DNA of 64,000 nt from assembly GCA_963743705.1 (NCBI GenBank), contig CAVUQS010000021.1, positions 124,001 to 188,000 on the forward strand. Reading direction: 5' to 3'. This stretch comes from PALSA-243 sp963743705 (GTDB lineage: Bacteria > Acidobacteriota > Terriglobia > Bryobacterales > Bryobacteraceae). The notes under the pieces were generated by a model that was not told the DNA's origin, did no database searches, and saw only the letters and a program-made list of their open reading frames with translations. How positions within the stretch are numbered: the first letter of the stretch is position 1; every line of letters begins with the position of its first letter. The position numbers and the translations under genes were made by a program. Positions 39,901-48,234 of this stretch are shown here, piece after piece.

Positions 39901-42551
39901 AGAGAATCCAATTTTTCGAGCTGCGTTTTGTAATCCGCGAGCTTTTGCCGAATGGATTCGACGACGTGACCCGGCGCGCGGCTGAGGAAGGTGTCGTCGC
40001 CGAGCTGGCGCTCGGAGCTGGCGATGTTCTTCACGAGTTGGTCGCGCTCTTTATCGTTACGCTTGCGCTGGATATCCTGCTGGCCTTCGGGAACTTCGAG
40101 CACGATGTCGAATTCAGCGGTGGAGCGAATGGCCTGCGCTTTGGGCGCGCTACCGGACTGGAATTCCAACTTGACGTTGGCGAGCTTGCCGATGGCTTCG
40201 GCGTGGCGGCGAGCGATATCGAGGGCGGCGGTGCGCGAATAGAGCACGCCGGAAAGCTGCTGTTTGGGATCGAGCTTGGCTTCAGTGCGGAGGGTGCGCG
40301 CCATGGTCACCACTTCCTGCAGGATGCCGATTTCGCGCTCGGCTTCGTAATCGGTGAGGCTGCTACGGTATTGCGGGTAGGGCGCGACGGAGATGGAAAT
40401 GGGGCGCATGGCGCGATCGGTGGCGAGGCGCTGCCAGAGTTCCTCGGTGAGGAAAGGCATGGCGGGATGGAGCAGGCGCAAAGCGGTTTCGAACGCGGCA
40501 AGGGTGTTGCGCCAGCCGGCGTCGAGGCCGGAATTCTCGCTGAATCGAAGCTTCTTCAGCTCGATGTACCAGTCGCAAAATTCGTGCCAGAAGAAGTGCC
40601 AGAGCAACTGCGCCACCTCATGGTAGCGGTACATTTCGATGGCGCGGTTGACCTGGTCGGCGCAGCTATTGAGACGGCTGAAAATCCAGCGGTCTTCGAT
40701 GGGCGCGGAAGTGGAATCCTGACAGGGCTCGGGCTCGAAGGTTTCGAGGCTTTCGGGCACCCAAGGCTCGACGCCGGAACGCTCCATGCTCATGAAGAGG
40801 AAGCGGGCGGCGTTCCAAATCTTATTGGCGAACGCGCGGCTGCTTTCCATGCGCTGTTCGGTGAGGACGATGTCGGTGCCGGGCGCGGCGCCTTGCAAGA
40901 GAGCCATGCGGACGGCGTCGGTGCCGTATTTTTCGGTGACGACGAGCGGATCGATGGTGTTGCCCTTGGTCTTCGACATCTTCTGCTTGTCGGCGTCGCG
41001 CACCAGGCCGTGGATGTAGACCTGGCGGAAGGGCACGTCGCCCATGAACTCGATACCGAGCATGGCCATGCGCGCCACCCAGAAGAAAAGGATGTCGAAA
41101 CCGGTGATGAGCAGCGACGTAGGGTAGAACGTGGCGAGATCTTCAGTTTGATCGGGCCAGCCGAGCGTGGAAAAAGGCCACAAACCGGAGCTGAACCACG
41201 TGTCGAGGACGTCGGTATCCTGCTTGAGACTGGACGATCCGCAGCGCGGGCAAGTGGCTGGCGCTTCGCGGGCGACGATGATCTCACGGCATTCGCCGCA
41301 GTGCCATGCGGGGATGCGATGGCCCCACCAAAGCTGGCGCGAGATGCACCAATCGCGGATGTTGTACATCCACTCGTCGTAGGTTTTCTTCCAATTGGCC
41401 GGCACGAACACGATGCGTCCGGATTCGGTGGCTTCGATGGCCTTTTCGGCGAGCGGCTTGGTTTTGACGAACCATTGCGTGGAAATCAGCGGCTCGACGA
41501 CGGTATTGCAGCGGTCGCAACGGCCGAGGTTGAGCTTGTAGGGCTCGGTTTTGACGAGCACGCCGGATTTTTCGAGATCGGCTACGACGCGTTTGCGGGC
41601 TTCGAAGCGATCGAGACCGGCATAGGGGCCGGCGGCGGCGGTCATGACGCCGTTTTCGTCGATGACCTGGATCTTGGGCAGGTTGTGGCGGCGGCCAGCC
41701 TCGAAATCGTTGGGATCGTGGGCGGGCGTGACTTTGACGGCGCCGGTGCCGAATTCAGGATCGGCGAGTTCGTCGAGGATGACGGGAATTTCACGATCCA
41801 TCAACGGAAGTTGCACGGTGTGGCCATGCATGGCGAGGTAACGCTCGTCCTTGGGATTGATGGCGACGGCGGTATCGCCGAGCATGGTCTCAGGGCGCGT
41901 GGTGGCGACGGTGAGGAACTGGCCGGGCAAGCCGTTCACGGGGTAACGCAGATGCCAGAGATGGCCATCGGCTTCCGCGTGCTTAACTTCGAGATCGGAA
42001 AGGGCGGTGTGGCAGCGCGGGCACCAATTGACCATGTACTCGCCGCGATAGATGAGGCCCTTTTCATAGAGGCGGACGAAGACTTCGCGGACGGCGCGGG
42101 ACAAGCCGGGATCGAGAGTGAAGCGCTCGCGGCTCCAATCGCAGCTCGTGCCCATGCGGATCATCTGGCGCTTGATGGTGTCGCCGTATTGGGCCTTCCA
42201 TTCCCAAACGCGTTTTTCGAACTCTTCGCGCCCGAGATCGCGGCGTTTGATGCCCTCTTCGGCGAGCTTGCGCTCGACCACCATTTGGGTGGCGATGCCG
42301 GCGTGATCGGTGCCAGGAACCCAGAGCGTGTTTTCGCCGAGCATGCGATGCCAGCGGACGGTGACATCGATCTCGGTATGCTCGAGCATGTGACCGATGT
42401 GCAGAGAGCCGGTTACGTTGGGCGGAGGAATGACCAGCGAGAAAACCTTGCCGGGCTTGGCGGAGGCGCGGAACAGGTTGGAATCGATCCACCACTGCGC
42501 CCAGTGGGGTTCGAAGCGATTGGGTTCGTAGGTCTTCTCTAGTTGTTGCAT
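39897..42551 (-). CDS. valS: valyl-tRNA synthetase
   Basis: Class I synthetase charging tRNA-Val, 884 aa. It has the HIGH motif in PPPNVTGSLHIGHML, the editing domain (ATTRPETMLGDTAVAINP), a zinc-ribbon-like CPRCGSSSLKQDTDVLDTWFSSGLWPFSTLGW region, and KMSKTKGN. An anticodon-binding domain and a C-terminal coiled-coil arm (MRRQLxx-type heptads near the end: LVKNIASSERQLGDDTFLSRAP) follow. It is the first gene of the operon valS-nadC-birA-coaX-unknown, each overlapping the next by 4 to 17 bases. Confidence 0.95.
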   Translation of the reverse strand: MQQLEKTYEPNRFEPHWAQWWIDSNLFRASAKPGKVFSLVIPPPNVTGSLHIGHMLEHTEIDVTVRWHRMLGENTLWVPGTDHAGIATQMVVERKLAEEGIKRRDLGREEFEKRVWEWKAQYGDTIKRQMIRMGTSCDWSRERFTLDPGLSRAVREVFVRLYEKGLIYRGEYMVNWCPRCHTALSDLEVKHAEADGHLWHLRYPVNGLPGQFLTVATTRPETMLGDTAVAINPKDERYLAMHGHTVQLPLMDREIPVILDELADPEFGTGAVKVTPAHDPNDFEAGRRHNLPKIQVIDENGVMTAAAGPYAGLDRFEARKRVVADLEKSGVLVKTEPYKLNLGRCDRCNTVVEPLISTQWFVKTKPLAEKAIEATESGRIVFVPANWKKTYDEWMYNIRDWCISRQLWWGHRIPAWHCGECREIIVAREAPATCPRCGSSSLKQDTDVLDTWFSSGLWPFSTLGWPDQTEDLATFYPTSLLITGFDILFFWVARMAMLGIEFMGDVPFRQVYIHGLVRDADKQKMSKTKGNTIDPLVVTEKYGTDAVRMALLQGAAPGTDIVLTEQRMESSRAFANKIWNAARFLFMSMERSGVEPWVPESLETFEPEPCQDSTSAPIEDRWIFSRLNSCADQVNRAIEMYRYHEVAQLLWHFFWHEFCDWYIELKKLRFSENSGLDAGWRNTLAAFETALRLLHPAMPFLTEELWQRLATDRAMRPISISVAPYPQYRSSLTDYEAEREIGILQEVVTMARTLRTEAKLDPKQQLSGVLYSRTAALDIARRHAEAIGKLANVKLEFQSGSAPKAQAIRSTAEFDIVLEVPEGQQDIQRKRNDKERDQLVKNIASSERQLGDDTFLSRAPGHVVESIRQKLADYKTQLEKLDSL

Positions 42552-42565
42552 GGTTAGGGCAGGCT

Positions 42566-42591
42566 CACCGCAGAGACACTGATACTCTGAG
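42566..42591. repeat. CGCAGAG-type dispersed repeat, copy 2
   Basis: CACCGCAGAGACACTGATAC then TCTGAG, a diverged relative of the element at 27744-27769. It lies in the short space between valS and the divergent secreted protein. Confidence 0.45.
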
Positions 42592-42646
42592 CTTTTCCAC
42601 GGGAATTACCAGTGTAGCAAGGGCTTTGCGGTGCGATGATGGAGGT

Positions 42647-43348
42647 ATGATTCCTCGGTTGGCGCCGCTGGCGCTACTGGTATTGGCTCCTTTCGCGATA
42701 GAAGCTCAGGTTCCGCTGCAACGCGTCGATGTGACGACGGCGCAGAGCGCGGCTTACACGCCCGGCGCGACCGTGCGCATCGAAGGCACGGCGGGCGAAC
42801 TGAACATCGAAGCTTGGGACGAGCCGCGCGTGGAAGCTACGCTGACGCGGAGCGAATACACCGGCCCGGCCAAAAAGGACAATACAAAGAAGAAGCTGGC
42901 GCAGATCGGCGTCGCGGTGGAGAAAAGCGGCAACGACATCGCGGTGACGATGAAATTTCCATCGCGGCATTTCCTGGGGCGCTGGTTCCGCGGCAAAACG
43001 AATGCGAATATCGTGTGCCGGGTGATGATCCCGCGTGACGCGAAGCTGTTGGTTAGGCATCAAAACGGCAGCCTCACGACCTACGGCGTCGTGAGCGACA
43101 TCGACGCCAAGGTGCACTATGGGGATATCGTGCTGCAATTGCCGGATCCGGCGCCATACAACTTCCAGACGCGCGTGAATATGGGCGGCGTATTTTCGGA
43201 CTATGCAGGCAAGCAGCAACGCAAGGTTTTGGTGGGGCGCAGTTATGCTGCTCAAACCGGCACAGGCCATAAGATTACGGCGCACGTGGACATCGGCGGA
43301 ATCACGCTGGTGAAGATGTTCCCGCAGTCTACGACGGCCGGCTACTAG
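42647..43348 (+). CDS. secreted protein of unknown function (DUF4097-like)
   Basis: A 233-aa protein with a clear signal peptide (MIPRLAPLALLVLAPFAIEA). The mature part is beta-rich and repetitive (VRIEGTAGELNIEAWDEPRVEATLTR ... LVRHQNGSLTTYGVVSDIDAKVHYGDIVLQ ... VNMGGVFSDYAG ... AHVDIGGITLV). This resembles the DUF4097/adhesin-like beta-strand repeat proteins found in many acidobacteria; function unknown. I take ATG 42647 because it begins the signal peptide. GGAGG lies only one base before it, too close to be a normal ribosome-binding site, so an upstream start cannot be ruled out. It is divergent from valS. Confidence 0.65.
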   Translation: MIPRLAPLALLVLAPFAIEAQVPLQRVDVTTAQSAAYTPGATVRIEGTAGELNIEAWDEPRVEATLTRSEYTGPAKKDNTKKKLAQIGVAVEKSGNDIAVTMKFPSRHFLGRWFRGKTNANIVCRVMIPRDAKLLVRHQNGSLTTYGVVSDIDAKVHYGDIVLQLPDPAPYNFQTRVNMGGVFSDYAGKQQRKVLVGRSYAAQTGTGHKITAHVDIGGITLVKMFPQSTTAGY

Positions 43349-43458
43349 GCATTGACTCATCGAGAGTTGTTTCCTTTACATTTCCAGCGTTGTTCATTTA
43401 CATAGATTTTCAATTCTCATGGCCCCCCAAGCGTCTTATGAATTGGGAGGGCAATAAG

Positions 43459-43830
43459 ATGCTCAAAAAGATCGGACTTCCGATGTTGGCTTTGGCGGCG
43501 GTCACTGCGTTCGCCGCCCCGAAAGCGGCTGAAGCGCGCGTGCGGTTTGGGGTTTCGATCGGGGCTCCGGTCTATGTGGCCCCGGCGTATCCGTATGGGG
43601 CTCCGGTGTATGCGGCCCCTTATCCTTACGCGGCTCCGGGATATGCGAATCCTTATTATGCCGCGCCGGCCTATGCGGCCCCTGCGCCGGTGTATGTGGG
43701 ACCCTCGGTAGGTATCGGCTTCGGCGGCGGATGGGGCGGCGGTTACTACGGCGGCGGATATCGGGCGCCGGTGGTGCGTGGGTTCCGCGGCGGCGGTTTC
43801 CACGGCGGTGGCTTCCACGGACGCCGGTAA
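43459..43830 (+). CDS. small secreted Ala/Pro/Tyr/Gly-rich protein
   Basis: A 123-aa protein. A signal peptide (MLKKIGLPMLALAAVTAFAAPKAAEA) precedes a low-complexity mature part: repeats of YP/YAAP (APAYPYGAPVYAAPYPYAAP) and then a Gly/Tyr/His/Arg-rich tail (GGWGGGYYGGGY ... GGGFHGGGFHGRR). Such proteins are common in acidobacteria and have no known function; a wall, surface or metal-binding role for the His/Arg tail is a guess. GGGAGG lies 8 bases before ATG 43459. A strong terminator follows 28 bases after the stop, so it is probably a single-gene transcript. Confidence 0.75.
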   Translation: MLKKIGLPMLALAAVTAFAAPKAAEARVRFGVSIGAPVYVAPAYPYGAPVYAAPYPYAAPGYANPYYAAPAYAAPAPVYVGPSVGIGFGGGWGGGYYGGGYRAPVVRGFRGGGFHGGGFHGRR

Positions 43831-43857
43831 TTAGCGGTTATCGCGAAGAATGAAGAA

Positions 43858-43898
43858 CGGGGAGCCGGGTGTAGAGCCCGGCTCCCCGTTTTGTTTTT
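43858..43898 (+). terminator. strong intrinsic terminator
   Basis: Perfect 12-bp stem CGGGGAGCCGGG/CCCGGCTCCCCG with a 7-base loop, followed by TTTTGTTTTT. It ends the transcript of the small secreted protein. Confidence 0.9.
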
Positions 43899-44003
43899 GG
43901 GCTGCGCCGGGCGGAGAGTGCTGCGCGCTGGTCAATGCGGTTGTGGTGAGCGTGGACAGGCTGGAGAATCTGGTCGCGAGATAGGCTGCGCCCGGGGCCA
44001 CGC

Positions 44004-44040
44004 GCCGGGCAAAAAGCCCGGCGGCAGCCCTGAAGGGCTG
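44004..44040. repeat. double-hairpin intergenic repeat, variant copy 3
   Basis: GCCGGGC-AAAAA-GCCCGGC (44004-44022) followed by CAGCCC-TGAA-GGGCTG (44025-44040). It has the same two-hairpin layout as 7730 and 36889 with different arms. It lies 8 bases beyond the stop of receptor A, again at a gene end. Confidence 0.65.
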
Positions 44041-44047
44041 GCCCCAC

Positions 44048-47000
44048 CTAGAAGCGCACGCGGATGCCGAATTCCATGTTGCGCGGCGTGTTCGCCTGGC
44101 CGGTGATCTGGCCGAACGTGGTCGGGCTGGTGAGGCTGAAGCTCGGGTTGCTCGGCTGGAAGTGATTCAGCACGTTGGTGAACGTGAAGAAGAGCATCAC
44201 GCCGACGCGTTCTTTGTACACGCCGACATCCTTGATGACGTTGGCATCGAGGTTCCAAGTGGGCAGGCCGCGCATGTTGGCGCCGCCGCCGCAGCTCGAA
44301 TCGTAGCCCAGCACGCACGGCCGGAATTCGCCGTAGACAGCGCCGGGATTGGCGAAGGCCTGGAGGTACGGCGTCGTGGTCTTGGTGCCGACGCCGGTGG
44401 TTCCGTAGACGACGTTCGTGCCATTGTCGCCCGCCACGCCGTATTTCGCCGACATATCGCCGGTGTAAGGCAGGAAGCCGACGGCATGCTGCCCGCTGGC
44501 GCCGAAGAGGCTGGTGCCAGGCGTGCCGATTGAACCGAACGCCTCATACGCGCCGCCGGCGTTATCGTTGTAGCCGATGGAGATGGGCGCGCCGCTGATG
44601 GCGGTGAAGAGCGGGGAAATGGTCCAGCCGCCGAGAATGTGTCCGAGCACGCCGTGTTGGCTCTTGAAATACGGCTCGGTGTAGGAAATCGAAAGGTTGT
44701 AGATGAACTTGTAGTCAAAGCTCTGCGGCCCGTAGTTGGCGCCAAGATCGAACGGCGTCAGAGGCGTCGTGCTGCTGGTGGCCTGAACGTTGGTGGCGGT
44801 GCCGAGCGCGCGTCCATAAGTGAAATTGGAAATGGCGGTCAGCCCGTGCCAATTGTTGGTGCGCAGGGTGACGAAGAGCGAGTTGTAGTTGCCCCAACCG
44901 TAGCTGCCGACAAGGCCGGCGGCCGTGGTTTGCGGCGTGGTTCCGCCGGCGACGGGCTGGCTCAACATGGTGCGGCCCAGGGTCCAACTGGAAAGGGCGT
45001 TGAGGCGGTTCCACAAATCGGACACGCCGGTCGCCTTGACGATGGAACCGTAGTTGACCGCGACGGCCGCGGTGCAGCTGGCGTAGCCTTTGCAGAAGGC
45101 GGAATTCGCGCCGCCCAGAGCGTTTTCGAAGAACGGTTGCGCGGTGACGTTGGTGGCGCTCACGCCGCTGAAGAACATCTGCTGGTACATCTGCGCGTAT
45201 GCCGCCGAGAACGCCTGGCCGCCAAGCGTGGTCATGTACGGCACCGAATCGAGGTTGATCTCCATAAACTCGTTGCGCAAAATCTTGCCGATGTAGCCGA
45301 CTTCCACCTGAATGTGGCTGTTCAGTTCGCGCTGAACGGTGAGCGTGAAGTTGTCGGTGCGGTCCGGTTTCAGGTTGGTGGGGTCGAGGCCGTAAGGATC
45401 GATGGTTTCAGGATTGCCTCCGACACCGGGAAAGAACGGCTGCGGGAGCGTCGAGGTGGCGGGCGGCAGGGGCGCGGTCAGGCCATCGGTTCCGATGCGG
45501 AACGCGGTGGCCGGCGTGGCGACGCCGCTACCGGCGCAGGTTCCGTTGCTGAGCGGATTTTGGCAAACGACGCCCTGTAGCAAGCCGGGACCGAGCAGCG
45601 GAACCAGCACCAGATTGACGCCGTTGAGGCGGCCGAAGATGCGCGAGTAGCCGCCGCGAATGACGGTTTTGCCGCTGCCGAGAAGCTTGCCGAGAATGCC
45701 GTCGGTATAGTGCGGATTCCAGGCGAACGAAGCGCGCGGGCTGAATTCGCCGTAATACGGATTGTAAGGATATTTGGGGCCGCTGCCCACGTTGCGGATC
45801 AGCGTGTAGCCGATGGTCGGCGTGTACGAAGAACCCGCGAGGGCCGCGGTTTGACGTTGGGCAAGGAAATCGATCGAGCTGATGGGCTGGTTATTGGCAT
45901 CGACCAACTCCACCTGCGAACCATTCAACTCGTAGGGAGGCATCTCGAGGTTCCAACCGAAGCCGTAAGTGAGCGTAAAGCTGGGCTTCATATGCCAGGA
46001 ATCATTGAAGTAGAGGCTGTAATAAGGAATGACGTCCTTATCGGTAGCGTTGGAGCCAATCGGCTGCAGATTCAATTGCTGACCCTTGCGCGTGTACATC
46101 AACTGGGTGGCAGCTATCATTCCAGTAACTTCGGAGTATAGGCTCTCGTAACTGGAATATGACGAGGAAGGGACGCCGGTGGGAATGTATTGAACGCTGG
46201 GCGCGGTCCAGGCAAATCCCGCGTTATAGACTTCGTAAGTGGCGGAATTGTTCACGCCCGCGCCATTATCGGAGCGCGAATGATAGTCGAAGTTCCGCGC
46301 ATACGCGCCGCCGAAGCCTAAGAGATGATTGCCCTTGAGCATGGTGAGATCATCGCGGATCTGCTTATCCTGTCCATCCCAGAAGCGCTGGCGAATGGCC
46401 TGCGAATTGACCGTGTAGGGAATCAATCCGGGTGTAGTTGAGGTGCTTTCGCCGCCGAGATTTAACGCGCCGCCAAGACCGGGAAGCTGCGGCTGGCCAG
46501 AGGCGTCCGACCACTGCCAGAAATTCCTCAAGTAACTGAACACAAAGCTGTTGGTGGTGGACGAGTTAAGCGTGGTCGTCAGGCCGGTGGTCCACACGGA
46601 AGGCTGCTGGGGCCGCGGCGCCGTGGCGGTGGGCACGCCGAGCTGATCACCGGGAAGGACGCCGCCGATATCGATCTGGTTGCCGGTCAAGCTGACCAGC
46701 TTATAGTCACGATAAGTCGTATACCAATGCCACTTATCGTTGAAATCGTGATCGATACGCATCACGTAGCTATTTGAAGTCTGCGGCTCGCGAATGGTGC
46801 CGAGAAATCCCTGGGTGTTGTATTGGTCGCCGCCTAACGGGTTGTTGGGCAGCGGCAGTTCCTTGCTCCACATCTGATTGATGATTGGGTTGAGACCGAT
46901 GTTACGCGGATCGCACGCGCCCGCGGGGCAAGTCGCCGGCTGGTAAGTGGCGCCATTTACGGTCACGGGGGTGGGATTCAAGTTATACGCGACATATTGG

Positions 47001-48076
47001 CCGGCCGAGTTCGGGACCTGAATGACGCCGGCGCGCAGCAACGCCGAAGGCACGGAGGCGGAGAAATTGAGTGAGTTGGGAAAGCGCAGGGCTTCGTAAT
47101 TGGCGAAGAAATACCATTTACCGCCGAGGAACGGCTTGGGCGAGAGCGGACCGCCGAGCGCGCCGCCGAAGCGGTCGCGATGGTTGGAAACGATCGGCGT
47201 GTAAGGCAGCGACACGCTGCCAAAGCTGTAAGGCGTGTGGTTGTTGGTCCACGAATTGGCCGCGCCCAACGCGGTATCGAAGTAGAACATATACGCGGAA
47301 CCGTGGAATTGATTGGAGCCGCGCTTGGTGGCCATCTGCACCTGGCTGCCGGACGAATTGTTGAAATCCGACGTCTGGTTGCTGACGGAAACTTTAAACT
47401 CCTCGATGCTCTCGATCGGCGTGGGGATGACGCCCGAAGGGATGCCGCCGCCTTGGCTTCCGCCGAGACCGGAGTAGTTCGTTTCGTAAGTGATGACGTT
47501 GCCGCCCATGTCGTCGGTGACGTTGGCGCCATCGAGCTGATATGTGTTCAAGTCCTGCGTGGTGCCCGCGGTTTGTCCGCTAGGCGTCGTGCCGGGCTGC
47601 AGAACCGCCATCGATGTGACATCGCGGCCGAGGTTGGGCAGCATTAGCAGCGCCTGGCCGCTGAGCGTGTTGCCCACCGTGGCGTTCATGGTTTGCAGTT
47701 CGGCGCCCGCCGTGGCCGTGACTTCCACGGTGGTGGCGGTGGAGCCGATCTTCAACGCCGCATTGATGGTCAAGCTCTGGCCGATATTGACTTGCTGGTT
47801 GTTCACGTTGTAGGACGCGAAGCCCTGTTTGATGAAGGTGACGTTGTAGGCGCCAGGGTTCACCTGGGGAAACACATAGCGGCCCTCGCTGTTGGTGGTG
47901 GTGGTGAGAGCGGCATTCGTCGCAGGACTGATGACTTTAACTTCCGCGCCCGGTACAGCAGCGCCCTGTTCATCGACGACCTGTCCGGCGACGGTACCGG
48001 CGGTGCTCGACTGGGACCAAGAGGGGAACGCCGCCACAACAAGCAAGGCGGCGGCTAAGCCGATGCGGACGATCAT
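44048..48076 (-). CDS. TonB-dependent receptor A (tandem paralogue)
   Basis: Outer-membrane receptor of 1342 aa. It has a signal peptide (MIVRIGLAAALLVVAAFPSWSQ), a regulatory beta-sandwich (AGTVAGQVVDEQGAAVPGAEV ... EGRYVFPQVNPGAYNVTF), a plug (LPNLGRDVTSMAVLQPGTTPSG), a long barrel (KSFTLTYGFGWNLEMPPYE-type region, FTLTVQRELNSHIQVEVGYIGKILRNEF), and an aromatic end (EFGIRVRF). It is most similar to receptor C, less to receptor B. I chose ATG 48076, which has GGAGGAA upstream. Its own promoter lies at 48113-48142, so the tandem genes are separately transcribed. Confidence 0.88.
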   Translation of the reverse strand: MIVRIGLAAALLVVAAFPSWSQSSTAGTVAGQVVDEQGAAVPGAEVKVISPATNAALTTTTNSEGRYVFPQVNPGAYNVTFIKQGFASYNVNNQQVNIGQSLTINAALKIGSTATTVEVTATAGAELQTMNATVGNTLSGQALLMLPNLGRDVTSMAVLQPGTTPSGQTAGTTQDLNTYQLDGANVTDDMGGNVITYETNYSGLGGSQGGGIPSGVIPTPIESIEEFKVSVSNQTSDFNNSSGSQVQMATKRGSNQFHGSAYMFYFDTALGAANSWTNNHTPYSFGSVSLPYTPIVSNHRDRFGGALGGPLSPKPFLGGKWYFFANYEALRFPNSLNFSASVPSALLRAGVIQVPNSAGQYVAYNLNPTPVTVNGATYQPATCPAGACDPRNIGLNPIINQMWSKELPLPNNPLGGDQYNTQGFLGTIREPQTSNSYVMRIDHDFNDKWHWYTTYRDYKLVSLTGNQIDIGGVLPGDQLGVPTATAPRPQQPSVWTTGLTTTLNSSTTNSFVFSYLRNFWQWSDASGQPQLPGLGGALNLGGESTSTTPGLIPYTVNSQAIRQRFWDGQDKQIRDDLTMLKGNHLLGFGGAYARNFDYHSRSDNGAGVNNSATYEVYNAGFAWTAPSVQYIPTGVPSSSYSSYESLYSEVTGMIAATQLMYTRKGQQLNLQPIGSNATDKDVIPYYSLYFNDSWHMKPSFTLTYGFGWNLEMPPYELNGSQVELVDANNQPISSIDFLAQRQTAALAGSSYTPTIGYTLIRNVGSGPKYPYNPYYGEFSPRASFAWNPHYTDGILGKLLGSGKTVIRGGYSRIFGRLNGVNLVLVPLLGPGLLQGVVCQNPLSNGTCAGSGVATPATAFRIGTDGLTAPLPPATSTLPQPFFPGVGGNPETIDPYGLDPTNLKPDRTDNFTLTVQRELNSHIQVEVGYIGKILRNEFMEINLDSVPYMTTLGGQAFSAAYAQMYQQMFFSGVSATNVTAQPFFENALGGANSAFCKGYASCTAAVAVNYGSIVKATGVSDLWNRLNALSSWTLGRTMLSQPVAGGTTPQTTAAGLVGSYGWGNYNSLFVTLRTNNWHGLTAISNFTYGRALGTATNVQATSSTTPLTPFDLGANYGPQSFDYKFIYNLSISYTEPYFKSQHGVLGHILGGWTISPLFTAISGAPISIGYNDNAGGAYEAFGSIGTPGTSLFGASGQHAVGFLPYTGDMSAKYGVAGDNGTNVVYGTTGVGTKTTTPYLQAFANPGAVYGEFRPCVLGYDSSCGGGANMRGLPTWNLDANVIKDVGVYKERVGVMLFFTFTNVLNHFQPSNPSFSLTSPTTFGQITGQANTPRNMEFGIRVRF

Positions 48077-48112
48077 GCAATTCCTCCACGAGACCAAGTA
48101 GTATTTGGGAGG

Positions 48113-48142
48113 ATTTTATTGCAGCGGATTAACAAGTGTCAA
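48113..48142 (-). promoter_or_regulatory. sigma-70-type promoter of receptor A
   Basis: Minus strand: TTGACA (48137-48142), 18-base spacer, TAAAAT (48113-48118). The predicted leader is about 30 bases. Confidence 0.7.
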
Positions 48143-48186
48143 GCGGGAACAGAAAAATCTTGGTGCGGGCCGACCCAAAGCGCGAA

Positions 48187-48217
48187 CAAAAGGGACGCCT
48201 CGCGAACGTCCCTTTTG
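48187..48217 (-). terminator. intrinsic terminator after receptor B
   Basis: Perfect stem CAAAAGGGACG/CGTCCCTTTTG with a 9-base loop. The A/T ends make it usable in both directions. It lies 17 bases beyond the receptor B stop and before the receptor A promoter. Confidence 0.8.
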
Positions 48218-48234
48218 CCCGGAAACGGCAGCGA

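Noticed and set aside
39945..42542. 865-codon open frame on the plus strand opposite valS
   Set aside because: It mirrors valS exactly, has an Asp/Glu/Gly/Ala-rich composition typical of the antisense of GC-rich genes, and shows no motif.
43858..43898. Hairpin considered as another member of the double-hairpin repeat family
   Set aside because: It is a single long perfect stem with a T-run, so an ordinary intrinsic terminator explains it.
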